Origin: JAAYOS01 sp050950785
GTDB taxonomy: Bacteria; Bacillota; Clostridia; Oscillospirales; JAAYOS01
Length of the DNA stretch: 64,000 bases
NCBI GenBank assembly: GCA_050950785.1
Contig: JBMNIG010000021.1
Coordinates: 180,138-244,137 of the forward strand
Reading direction: 5' to 3'
Part shown: positions 17,863-26,702 of the stretch, one piece after another
How the letters are laid out: every line of letters starts with the position of its first letter
Position numbering within the stretch: the stretch's first letter is position 1
Program-made: the position numbers and the translations under genes
The notes under the pieces: model-generated
The model's input: only the letters and a program-made list of their open reading frames with translations
What the model was told of the DNA's origin: nothing
Database searches by the model: none

Positions 17863-17897
17863 TAAAAGATCGGTGATTTCGAATCATCGATCTTTTA
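17863..17897. terminator. bidirectional terminator between convergent genes
   Basis: A 15-16 bp stem (17863-17878 with 17882-17897, one G-T pair) and a 3-base loop. A/T-rich arm ends give U-runs on both strands, fitting its place between the SASP-like gene and the ATP-grasp gene. Confidence 0.75.
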
Positions 17898-17932
17898 ATA
17901 TAAATTTCATTATTTATGTTTGCTAAATTACG

Positions 17933-19072
17933 CTAAATCGCATCCAAGAATTCAGGTTCATCATAGGGATATGAAACAGGTTCGGGTTTGCCCAGGAAGA
18001 TATACTCCAGAACTGCTTCGGTCATATCTCCAAACAGGGGGCCACAGCTCACTTGATTTAGGTCGGGGGCACCGTTGTATTCAATAAACACCGGCTCACC
18101 TGATTTATCGACGGCAAAGTCCCAGCCTATGATCCTGAAATATGGTACATCCATGTGAGCCCGTTTTACATATTCCAAAATTTTGTCATAAGCAGGAACC
18201 TGAACCGTTTCAAAGACGGTTCCCGACGGATGACTGGTCAGCCATTGTGTCTTTGGGTCAACCGCGTATTTGCCCAGCCTGCCGTCAAGCCCTATCGGAC
18301 ATGCTATCCCTCCCGCCGCAAAATTGTCCATTCTTGCTCCGGATGTGCCCATTCGCAACACGGAAGATGATATGTGCACTTCGCCACCAAAAAGGAACGA
18401 AATCGTGCGAATCGTATTTAACGATTCAGGATGGATCTCAGCGAGGGTTTCATGCTGTTTTACTACTTCTTGTACGATAAAGTCCGATTTATAGTTTTTC
18501 AACAGTAATGCCGAGTCCATTCCACCGACACTGCGTGAATCATGAAAGTATATATCCCTGCCCCCACCGCTGAAATATGCCGGCTTTATGACAAAAGAGT
18601 CGCTGTTGTCCAATAACTGTAGCGCTTCACTGAAACTGACCGTTTGCCCGTCTCCGCCGAAATACATACCGTTTATATTACGCAGTATAGTTCTCGGCTT
18701 TTTCAAATATGGAAACAGTGTGTCGTAGAAGCACTTATTTGTATATGCCCGCCTAAAAGCGACTTTGTTTAGGGCAGGATAGACCTTCTGCCAGTATAGA
18801 TCCCCGGGTATATACAATGGGTCATATCTACCGTCAGAATAACAGTATAGATCATACCATATCTTCTTTGGTTTGATGTTGAACTTGTGCCAAAACGAAA
18901 GCACTTCTTCTTTGAAACTCTTGTCGCTACCATTATATCCACCATTAAGTTTTTTTAGCTGGCTGCGACAATTTCTTCGGGCATTTTTGGTTTCCATGGC
19001 CAGATCGATCTTTTGGTAGCATCTATAGAAATAGCTCTCGAAAGCTCCGGCCTGATTAATCCCCCTGCGCAT
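17933..19072 (-). CDS. ATP-grasp enzyme of the sugar-transfer-associated type
   Basis: A 379-residue protein matching the sugar-transfer-associated ATP-grasp family (PF14397) by pattern: a helical N-terminus, then KPAYFSGGGRDIYF (nucleotide loop, about residue 165), IVQEVVKQH, LNTIRTISF, a glycine/alanine-rich FAAGGIACPIG segment and the metal-binding end GWDFAVD ... FIEYNGAPDL. ATP-grasp enzymes join a carboxylate to an amine, thiol or similar nucleophile through an acyl phosphate. The start ATG 19072 has GAAGG eight bases upstream and overlaps the opine-dehydrogenase stop by 17 bases, so the two are translationally coupled. The substrate is unknown. Ligation of an opine or amino acid is an inference from the neighbour. 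Confidence 0.8.
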   Translation of the reverse strand: MRRGINQAGAFESYFYRCYQKIDLAMETKNARRNCRSQLKKLNGGYNGSDKSFKEEVLSFWHKFNIKPKKIWYDLYCYSDGRYDPLYIPGDLYWQKVYPALNKVAFRRAYTNKCFYDTLFPYLKKPRTILRNINGMYFGGDGQTVSFSEALQLLDNSDSFVIKPAYFSGGGRDIYFHDSRSVGGMDSALLLKNYKSDFIVQEVVKQHETLAEIHPESLNTIRTISFLFGGEVHISSSVLRMGTSGARMDNFAAGGIACPIGLDGRLGKYAVDPKTQWLTSHPSGTVFETVQVPAYDKILEYVKRAHMDVPYFRIIGWDFAVDKSGEPVFIEYNGAPDLNQVSCGPLFGDMTEAVLEYIFLGKPEPVSYPYDEPEFLDAI

Positions 19073-20150
19073 TTTCATTACCTTCTCTGTCGTTTAATAT
19101 GCGCTTGATATAATCTACGCCCAACCTTGATACTGTTCGCCCGTTAGCCCTCATATCCTGTCCAAGAGCGGCGGATGCGATCTCAATCAATGATGTGCAA
19201 ATCGGTGTGGGCACATTTAACTCTGCTCCCAAAGTCTCAAGCATCACCAGTCCTTGAGGGACATCCTCGGTAATGTAGCGGGAGTCTACGGTAACCGGTC
19301 CTTTTGCACGTGTTGGCATAGAAGCATACCAGAAAAATACCTCTTTTGCGTCGCGCTCATCGTCAAGGGAATTGCGATATTTGCACGCTTCAACATAAGG
19401 GATTCGCTGAAATCCCAGCTTTTCAAGCACATCCATCTTTTCTTTGTCAAGCGCCTCGAGTATATTCCAGACACTGGGAGTGAAAACCTCGTGATACATA
19501 CAGTAATCGCCTTTTGTCTTCTCAATACGCGGAATACTCATAATAGCACCGACAGTATGTACTATGAGGTTTGGGTTGTGAAGAGCGGCTTCGACAACAG
19601 AATCAAGATATTCAAAGGGAAATCCAACCTTTTCTAGAATTTGGATCCCTTCTTCCCTGCGGCTCGACGGGAAGATCCCAAGGGGGTTGCGTACATTGCG
19701 GAATCCAACCCTTACAGCCCCCGGTTCCGAGATCCTGCAGTCTATAAAGGAGCTTTGCGCTTCAACAATTATTAAATCGATATCAGAGCAATGCTTGAGT
19801 ACATAAGTAGTGGAGAGATAACCTGGATTTATAAGTAAAACCTGTCCGTCTTTTAGATAGGATTTTATACGCTTTATTAGGTCCTCATGATATGTTGTCT
19901 GTATATATATTATGACAACTTCACTTTCACTTACACAGGATAGGTCACGTGTTACATGTAATATCTGCGTCGTTTTTGTTTCCCCGTTTTCTGTAATTCT
20001 CACCTTACCGTTGTTTTCAATCAGATAATCAAAGTTTTCGTTGTGCATAGAGTTTGAGGTTTTAATTAGGGTCACCTCATGCCCTTTCAGACTTAAGTCT
20101 GCTGCCACAGCAGTACCGCCATTACCGGCTCCAAGAATAGATATTCTCAC
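19056..20150 (-). CDS. NAD(P)-dependent opine dehydrogenase family protein
   Basis: A 364-residue protein of the octopine/nopaline dehydrogenase family. An N-terminal Rossmann fold begins RISILGAGNGGTAVAADLS, with EVTLI ending strand 2. The C-terminal catalytic domain carries the HNPNLIVHTVGAIMS motif, whose His is the general acid in opine dehydrogenases, and a late GRTVSRLGVD segment. The enzymes reductively condense an amino acid amine with a 2-oxo acid, or run the reverse. A GTG at 20150 has AAGGAG six bases upstream and starts right at the Rossmann strand; the longer ORF adds a basic extension without a ribosome site. Partner gene: the ATP-grasp enzyme, 17-bp overlap. Substrates not readable. 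Confidence 0.85.
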   Translation of the reverse strand: MRISILGAGNGGTAVAADLSLKGHEVTLIKTSNSMHNENFDYLIENNGKVRITENGETKTTQILHVTRDLSCVSESEVVIIYIQTTYHEDLIKRIKSYLKDGQVLLINPGYLSTTYVLKHCSDIDLIIVEAQSSFIDCRISEPGAVRVGFRNVRNPLGIFPSSRREEGIQILEKVGFPFEYLDSVVEAALHNPNLIVHTVGAIMSIPRIEKTKGDYCMYHEVFTPSVWNILEALDKEKMDVLEKLGFQRIPYVEACKYRNSLDDERDAKEVFFWYASMPTRAKGPVTVDSRYITEDVPQGLVMLETLGAELNVPTPICTSLIEIASAALGQDMRANGRTVSRLGVDYIKRILNDREGNENAQGD

Positions 20151-20586
20151 TAAATTCTCCTTCCTTCTATTTTTTTGCAAAGTCAAATTAAACTGAGCTA
20201 ATAGCTTTTAATAGGCTTTGCCTTCCTCAGCTCCTTTCTATAGCGATTTGAATGTCAAAAAAAGTATAAATTAATGGCAGTATGAAAACGGGGGTAGTTC
20301 ACACTGTCATTGTTGACCTGTTTTTGTTGGCAATATCAGTTAAAATTATTTCTATAATGATGAATTATATGTTATATTATACATTAATTTTATAAAATTT
20401 GCAAATTAGTTTACATAAATTAGTGTTCTTATCTTTGGTTCCTCAATTTAATGATGCGATACTTTAATTTGACAAATTACTGGGTTAAACTTATAATTTC
20501 TACAAATTGACTTTACTTCAAATAAATAAACCACAAGTCATAATGCAAATTATATCAACAGTTAATATGATCATATTTATAGGGGT
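20151..20586. other. intergenic region between divergent operons
   Basis: 436 bases, very A/T-rich, with no ORF I can support. It contains the plus-strand promoter listed separately. No convincing minus-strand promoter for the opine pair was found. Confidence 0.6.
20469..20497 (+). promoter_or_regulatory. sigmaA promoter of the S9 peptidase pair
   Basis: Perfect TTGACA (20469-20474), 17 bases, perfect TATAAT (20492-20497); leader of about 85 bases. Confidence 0.8.
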
Positions 20587-22713
20587 GTGAATATTTTGAG
20601 CGTTAAATCCACACTTTCCGGAAAAATAAATCATGATGAGAACACCCGAAACTTACATAACAGTAATAGTAAAAGGCTTCTTCATTTTGATGATTTGAAC
20701 CGGATAGAATACCTATCCTTTCCCGATCTCTCGCCCGACGGTAAACATGCTTTGTATGTTGTAAATACCTCCTGCAAAGAGACTGGCGGCTTTGTATCAC
20801 ATATTTATGAAGTTCCAACCTCAGGAGGAGGAACGCCAAGGCAGCTTGCGGCCAATGAAGGCTCATATGAAGATATGCCTCAATACTCACCTGATGGAAA
20901 GTTGATAGCATTCCGATCGAATAGGAGTGGCCAATACCAGCTTTGGCTGTATGACAGGGAAAATGGAGTAGTGAGACAACTCACTTCCTTAAGGCATGGT
21001 ATTGGAAACTTCGCATGGTCCCCGGATGGCACCCGCATTGCTTTTGAAGCGTCATACTGGCCGGGCGAAGAGCATGAAGTATTCTCCCCTATGACTCCCG
21101 AAGAAAAGAAGTGCTGGCAGAAGAAACGCGAAAACTCTCCAATCGTTGTTGAAGATTTGATATATAAACTTGACGAAGCTTACGGCATGCTCGACGGAAG
21201 CATAAAGCAAATCGGTGTTGTCTGTATATCAAACAGCAGTGTAACCATGCTTACTTCTGGCTCGATGCAATGCTCCCTCCCTGCGTGGTCACCGGACGGG
21301 AAAAACGTCGCTTTCTACGGTTTTCCCGACGGCGGCGAAAAGGCTCTCCGAGCTCAGGTGTATGTATCTGCCGCAGATGCTTCAACTCTCAAAAAGCTCA
21401 CTGATGAGCCATACATAATATCGGATTCTCCAGTGGTTTACACCCCAGACGGACATAACATAGTTTACCTTGGATATAACATTGAAAACGGCATTGTCAC
21501 TCGCATGCCTTTCCGCTATTCCCTTCTTTCCGGGAAAGCCGAGTGTATATTTCCAAAAGAAGCTCCCTGCTGTGGAATCGATTACACACCTGTGGGGAGA
21601 ACTGCTTATGGGTCAACCACCCCATTGATAAAGCGAACAGATGACAATCTTTATTTTTTGTCCATTTGGCACGGATCAGCTCATATATATACTCTGTCTC
21701 TTGACAAGGGTTCCAAGGTCAACACCTTAACTTCCGGCAAGATTGCAATACATGATTTCAGTGCTCCCAAAAACGGCATGGTCGCATATATCCGCGGAGA
21801 CTACACCACAATTGCAGAATTATATGTTCTTGATATAGAAACCGGCAAGGAAAAGCGCTTGACTTTTTCTAACCGATGGCTGGATGGCGTTCAGCTTTCC
21901 ATACCACAGGAAATGTGGGTGGACTCAAAAGACGGAAAAGCACGTATTCATGGCTGGATAATGCCCCCTACACGCAGGGAAGATCAAGCGAAACATCCTG
22001 CTGTTCTCAACATACATGGCGGACCGGAAGCCAGCTATACATATGACTTCTGGTTCGAGTTGCAAATGTTAGCTGCTTCAGGTATGGCGGTTGTATACTG
22101 TAATCCGCGTGGAAGCAGTGGTTACGGCTCACCATATCAAACTGACACATATGGCGATGATCCAATGGATGATTTGCTTGCATTTCTCGATGCCGCAATT
22201 GAACTTGGATATATTGACGAGAACAAAGTCGGAGTCACGGGGGGTAGCTATGGGGGGCTTATGACCAACAAAATGATAAGCCTGACCAACCGTTTCAAGG
22301 CCGCTGTCACTCAAAGAACACTTTGTAACCTCACAACATCATACGGCACGGGTGATATTGGCTTTGTTCGCAACGATAAAAACTTCAAATCAATGTTGAA
22401 TATGTTGTTGTCCCGTGCAAGAAGTCGCAGCAGCACGATCCGTTATATAGACAATGTCAAGATTCCTCTACTTATTCTACATGGAACCAATGACTATCGC
22501 TGCTCATTTGAGCAAGCTGAGCAGTTTTTCATTGCTATGAAGGATAGAAACCCCGATGTTCCTGTGCGGTTAGTGGCTTTTCCGGGCGAGAACCACAATA
22601 TATCCCGTGGCGGAAAGCTCCATTTCCAGATTGCTCATCTCCGCGAGATGACCCTCTGGTTCAAGAAGTATTTGAATACGGAGGTAGCAGTTGATGCAAA
22701 AGACAGCAAGTGA
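20587..22713 (+). CDS. S9 family serine peptidase (acylaminoacyl-peptidase/DPP type), first of a pair
   Basis: A 708-residue cytosolic peptidase. Residues about 40-440 form a beta-propeller with repeated SPDGK motifs (TolB/WD40-like), which filters substrates by size. The C-terminal alpha/beta-hydrolase has nucleophile Ser554 in GGSYGG, Asp636 in HGTNDYRC and His670 in GENHN. S9 enzymes cleave oligopeptides, often after proline or from acylated N-termini. The start is GTG 20587, or TTG 20596, for which AGGGGTG would be the ribosome site. No signal peptide. It overlaps the second S9 gene by 20 bases, so the two are coupled. The two paralogues likely divide peptide substrates between them. Confidence 0.9.
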   Translation: MNILSVKSTLSGKINHDENTRNLHNSNSKRLLHFDDLNRIEYLSFPDLSPDGKHALYVVNTSCKETGGFVSHIYEVPTSGGGTPRQLAANEGSYEDMPQYSPDGKLIAFRSNRSGQYQLWLYDRENGVVRQLTSLRHGIGNFAWSPDGTRIAFEASYWPGEEHEVFSPMTPEEKKCWQKKRENSPIVVEDLIYKLDEAYGMLDGSIKQIGVVCISNSSVTMLTSGSMQCSLPAWSPDGKNVAFYGFPDGGEKALRAQVYVSAADASTLKKLTDEPYIISDSPVVYTPDGHNIVYLGYNIENGIVTRMPFRYSLLSGKAECIFPKEAPCCGIDYTPVGRTAYGSTTPLIKRTDDNLYFLSIWHGSAHIYTLSLDKGSKVNTLTSGKIAIHDFSAPKNGMVAYIRGDYTTIAELYVLDIETGKEKRLTFSNRWLDGVQLSIPQEMWVDSKDGKARIHGWIMPPTRREDQAKHPAVLNIHGGPEASYTYDFWFELQMLAASGMAVVYCNPRGSSGYGSPYQTDTYGDDPMDDLLAFLDAAIELGYIDENKVGVTGGSYGGLMTNKMISLTNRFKAAVTQRTLCNLTTSYGTGDIGFVRNDKNFKSMLNMLLSRARSRSSTIRYIDNVKIPLLILHGTNDYRCSFEQAEQFFIAMKDRNPDVPVRLVAFPGENHNISRGGKLHFQIAHLREMTLWFKKYLNTEVAVDAKDSK

Positions 22714-24760
22714 TAAAAGGGTTTACGATAAAGTGTTAAAAAGAAACTCAGTCACAGATGATTACTATTTGATAACGTATGTCGGCTCGCCCGATTACTG
22801 CGCCAAAGTAGAGAAACTTGCATATTCAAGAGCATATGCAGACAAGGAGCAAGACTGCTATATTTCCCAGGTAGTAGTCAAAGACTTGAAAAGCGGAGTT
22901 GAAACCGTGGTAAGTGCCGGCGGCAAGTACGAAAACAACCCGCGTTTTTCACCCGACGGCAGCAAACTGCTATTTATGTCCGATTCAAAAGGCAAGCCCC
23001 AAATTTTCTTATACGACTTCAAAACTGAAAGCACTTGCTGCATTACAACTATGCGCTATGGAGTTTCCAATCCTCTCTGGTCGCCGAGGGGAGATAGGAT
23101 ACTGTTCCTGTCTTCCTGCAAACCCGGCCAAAACCCCGATGAGCTTCAAATCCTTTTGACTGAGGAAGAGGAAGAAGAGCAGTTGAGGCTGCGTTCGATG
23201 AAACCGGTTGTTATAGAGGATTATGGATATAAAAGCGAAGACGCGATGGGTTTTTCAAATCCTGAAACAACTCATCTGTGGGTACTCAAACTTGGTGATG
23301 AAAAGGCTGTGCGCCTTACCGACGGAGACCGCGACCATGTGATGCCAATTTGGTCGCCCGATGGTCAAGCAATCGTTTTTACGAGTAACCGCCTGCGCCC
23401 CAAGGAAGAAAGCATAGGCATGGATCTATTTTCTGTTCCTGCTGAGGGCGGGGAGATAAAGCGTCTTACTGATAATATGTGGATTGCATACTACCCCGCT
23501 CCCTTTGTCCCCAGGTTTACCCCGGACGGCAAATATATAATTGTTGGAGCACTGACCCCAAGCCTAGAGGGAGGCATGCCTCTTACATATTTGTATCGCA
23601 TACCAAGCAACGGCGGGGAGCCTGTATGCCTGTTTCCTGATAGTTCTCCATGCCATGAGGCTACCTGCTTTTTGTATAATAGCGAAAACTTAGCCGGCAG
23701 ATATGAAAGTGCACAGGTAAGCCCGGACGGCAAGTATTTGTACTTCATCTCCGGATGGCACGGAGCCGCAAACATATATCGTGCAAACATTGAAGGTGAA
23801 CCCGAAATTGTCAAGTTCACAGATGGCGAGCATACGTATCGCAGTATCGGCGAGGTTCAAAACGGAAAAATGGCCGTGCTTAAAGGCGATTTCCTACAAA
23901 CGCCACAGATATATCTCCTTGATGAGGCGGGAAGTGAGATGCAAATCACTAATTCAAATCCATGGTTTGAAGATGTAGCACTCAGCAAGCCTGAGGAATT
24001 ATGGATAGATACACTGGACGGCGAAAGTCGCGTGCAGGGGTGGGTAATACCTCCACAGAACATGGAACCCGGCAAAAAATATCCGGCCGTTCTATATGTA
24101 CACGGCGGTCCTACTCCGTTCTATGGATATGCCCTGACCTATGAGCATCAAGCTATCGCCGGCGCAGGGATGGCAGTAATGATATGCAACTTCAGAGGCA
24201 GCAGCGGGTATGGCTCCCGACATCAAAGCATGGCAAAAGCATATGATGGCACGGCAATGTATGACCTATTGCAATTTGCCGATGAGGCTATACGAAAGTT
24301 CGATTGGATCGATAAAGACAGGCTTGGAGTGACCGGAGGTAGTTTTGGTGGCTATATGACAAACTGGATAGCAGGGCATACCAGCCGTTTTAAGGCTGCA
24401 GTTACTCAAAGAGGAATTGCAAACCAGATGATATCTTACGCCAGCAGCGACATGGCCGGAAGTTCTAAAGGTTATGCCTGTTTTGAAGACTTCATGGTCG
24501 AGCAAATAAAAAAGTCCCCGGTAGCTTATGCCGAGAAAATCAACATCCCCTTCCTGATACTTCACAGTCTCGGAGATATGAGGGTTCCTGTTGAGCATGC
24601 TCACCAAATGTTTGTAGCTGTCAAAGATACACATCCCGACCTGCCTGTTCGAATGGTCCTTTTTCCAAATTCTAATCACGGTTTATTGACTGAAGGGCCA
24701 ATGGATCTGCGAATAAGGCACTACAATGAAATGATTGATTGGTTTGTTAAGTATCTTTAA
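22694..24760 (+). CDS. S9 family serine peptidase, second of a pair
   Basis: A 688-residue paralogue of the preceding gene with the same propeller-plus-hydrolase plan. Catalytic residues are Ser550 in GGSFGGYMTNW, Asp628 in LGDMRVP and His662 in NSNHG. Residues about 150-170 contain a strongly acidic stretch (LLTEEEEEEQLR). GGAGG lies before both TTG 22691 and ATG 22694; I take the ATG. It is followed by a strong terminator, which closes the two-gene operon. The sequence of the hydrolase domain is clearly related to, but well diverged from, its partner, so the duplication is old. Confidence 0.9.
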   Translation: MQKTASDKRVYDKVLKRNSVTDDYYLITYVGSPDYCAKVEKLAYSRAYADKEQDCYISQVVVKDLKSGVETVVSAGGKYENNPRFSPDGSKLLFMSDSKGKPQIFLYDFKTESTCCITTMRYGVSNPLWSPRGDRILFLSSCKPGQNPDELQILLTEEEEEEQLRLRSMKPVVIEDYGYKSEDAMGFSNPETTHLWVLKLGDEKAVRLTDGDRDHVMPIWSPDGQAIVFTSNRLRPKEESIGMDLFSVPAEGGEIKRLTDNMWIAYYPAPFVPRFTPDGKYIIVGALTPSLEGGMPLTYLYRIPSNGGEPVCLFPDSSPCHEATCFLYNSENLAGRYESAQVSPDGKYLYFISGWHGAANIYRANIEGEPEIVKFTDGEHTYRSIGEVQNGKMAVLKGDFLQTPQIYLLDEAGSEMQITNSNPWFEDVALSKPEELWIDTLDGESRVQGWVIPPQNMEPGKKYPAVLYVHGGPTPFYGYALTYEHQAIAGAGMAVMICNFRGSSGYGSRHQSMAKAYDGTAMYDLLQFADEAIRKFDWIDKDRLGVTGGSFGGYMTNWIAGHTSRFKAAVTQRGIANQMISYASSDMAGSSKGYACFEDFMVEQIKKSPVAYAEKINIPFLILHSLGDMRVPVEHAHQMFVAVKDTHPDLPVRMVLFPNSNHGLLTEGPMDLRIRHYNEMIDWFVKYL

Positions 24761-24830
24761 TACGTATTGATGCGTATTTATATTGCGTCTTTAGTTCGCA
24801 GCTTGATACACGATTTAATACGCATTGATA

Positions 24831-24870
24831 AAAACCCCGTTTTTCTTCAAATGAAGAAAAACGGGGTTTT
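24831..24870 (+). terminator. strong intrinsic terminator of the S9 pair
   Basis: A perfect 17-bp stem (24831-24847 with 24854-24870), 6-base loop, ending GGGGTTTT. Confidence 0.9.
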
Positions 24871-25019
24871 ACGTGTTTGTTTGTGTTTTTAAGTATAATT
24901 GCAAACCAGGATATTATAGAAGCTAAAGTGATTTTGCCTTGTTATTTGGATCTTTGATCGTAATCACATTGTCTATTTATTACCTTATTTATAATAACAT
25001 TCTTGTATCACCCAATGTT

Positions 25020-26450
25020 TTACATCCCAACATTTTCAGAGCTTTTGCCGGGCTTTATTTGCCACTTGAAGGCGTCAACCTCTTCTTCTGTACCTTCCAA
25101 CGTAATTTTTATTTTTTCAACCTCAAATGCACCGCCGAAAGAATCACTGTCAGGAATTATGAGTTTGCCACTCGTCATGGCGTCATAATCATCATTTGGA
25201 TCATACCCAAGCTCTTTAGACAATAAATCAAGCCATGTTTCCGTTGTTGGATTTTCGCCTCTTCTTCTCATACGAACTATTTCAAGGACTACATCATCAA
25301 GAGAACGTTTCCCGCCACTTGCCTTCCTAATAGCAACATCAGTATTGGCGAGATAGAAAAATCCCCTGCCATATGGAACAATCTGAGCACGCCTATCCTT
25401 CCAGTAAATTTCCGCCAACTCCATATTGGACAAGTCCCTTAGAGGATTATCGTAATATTTTTCTTTACGACCTTCAATCTGCTCCAATATGTCTTCTAAA
25501 TTGGTGATCCCGGTGCGGTATGGCAGAACAACGCTGTAGTATTCTGCGGTTCCCTCATTAAACCATGTAGCAGTTCCTGCAGGTTCATCATCAATATGAG
25601 GCCAGTTGTGGACCATTTCATGGGCCAGCATATTCTGTAAATCTTCAATAGTTGGAAAAACCTGTGCACTGTAACCAAACATAAATGATCTTTTCAGAGC
25701 GGTGCCTCCACCACTCTTTTCAAAGGGGTCCCTTCTGACGAACACACGGTAAACAGTTTCATCGTCCTCAAAAAACTCAGACATGTATGCAAACATATCG
25801 CGTATGCGATTTGACGCCTTATCCATGTCAAATGGCGGTTGAGAGAACCAATAGATCCCAAAGTCGCCCTCTTCTACACTTTTCATTTTACCAACGGCAT
25901 AAAAGGTAAACTGCATCAAATTTGGTGTAGCGTCAATCTCGATATCTCCAATGCCAAGACTCCACACACCGCGACTTCCCTCAGGCATTGATGAGAGATC
26001 CCATTTGAGTGAAACCTTGTACTCCTTCTCTGATGGCACAGCAAGAAAGGTGATACCGGCACCATTTGCGCCACCCTCTTCTGCACGAAAATCAAAATAA
26101 GGACTTGAGCGATAATCTTTGGGAAGCTCGCGGGGATATACCCTGTAATTGTACCTGACGTCACCTACAGTGTCCCGTTCAGCTTTCCAGTCCACCATCT
26201 CCATAAAACTTGAGCGGATTCCTGCATCAAATGCTGTTGCAGTCAGCTCTCCCTCATCATCAAAGAAAGATATTTTATCCTGATCGATTTTACAAAACGG
26301 TATACTTACGACATTGCGGCAAAGCGAAACAAGAGCATCTCCTGCACTTATCTCCGGCTTTTCAACTCGGCAGGATATGTCCATAAATTCTACTGAGCCA
26401 TTTTTCCAGTAAGGTTTTAAGTAAATTTCGTAATACGGCTTCATGCCCAT
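25020..26450 (-). CDS. M61-like zinc metallopeptidase
   Basis: A 476-residue protein with a mostly beta N-terminal part (about 1-200) and a gluzincin-like domain. The zinc site is HEMVH at 277-281 with the third ligand Glu299 in WFNEGTAEYY. That spacing and WFNEG match M61 (glycyl aminopeptidase) and the wider M1/M61 group. No PDZ domain of classical M61 proteins is visible, and there is no signal peptide. GAAGGGG lies five bases before the ATG. It is downstream of, and on the same strand as, the transporter/PLP-enzyme genes but separated from them by about 250 bases of repeat DNA, so it may have its own promoter. A role in trimming imported peptides is inferred. Confidence 0.75.
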   Translation of the reverse strand: MGMKPYYEIYLKPYWKNGSVEFMDISCRVEKPEISAGDALVSLCRNVVSIPFCKIDQDKISFFDDEGELTATAFDAGIRSSFMEMVDWKAERDTVGDVRYNYRVYPRELPKDYRSSPYFDFRAEEGGANGAGITFLAVPSEKEYKVSLKWDLSSMPEGSRGVWSLGIGDIEIDATPNLMQFTFYAVGKMKSVEEGDFGIYWFSQPPFDMDKASNRIRDMFAYMSEFFEDDETVYRVFVRRDPFEKSGGGTALKRSFMFGYSAQVFPTIEDLQNMLAHEMVHNWPHIDDEPAGTATWFNEGTAEYYSVVLPYRTGITNLEDILEQIEGRKEKYYDNPLRDLSNMELAEIYWKDRRAQIVPYGRGFFYLANTDVAIRKASGGKRSLDDVVLEIVRMRRRGENPTTETWLDLLSKELGYDPNDDYDAMTSGKLIIPDSDSFGGAFEVEKIKITLEGTEEEVDAFKWQIKPGKSSENVGM

Positions 26451-26581
26451 TTTATCCCCTTCTTTAATTGCTGTTATATGCTTAGACTTCTATTTGTCGA
26501 ACAAGATACGCGCATCGACACCCATTATCAACCATCAATTACTTGCCTTTTCAACGAGTGAGGAGCAAATCAAAACAAGGT

Positions 26582-26700
26582 AGGACCGTCCTAGTGTCCT
26601 TGTACCTTGGAGTTGACTCTAGGACGGAAGAACTGTCCCAGCGTCTTTCTTGGAATTAGCTCTAAGACAGAATAACCGTCCCCTTGTCTTAGTCCCCATG
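26582..26700. repeat. degenerate dispersed palindromic repeat, copy B (double)
   Basis: Two diverged units in tandem, with the shared loops CTTGGAGTTGACTCTAGGAC (from about 26606) and CTTGGAATTAGCTCTAAGAC (about 26649-26668), ending AACCGTCCCCTTGTCTTAG. It fills most of the gap between the PLP enzyme and the M61-like gene. Confidence 0.65.
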
Positions 26701-26702
26701 TT

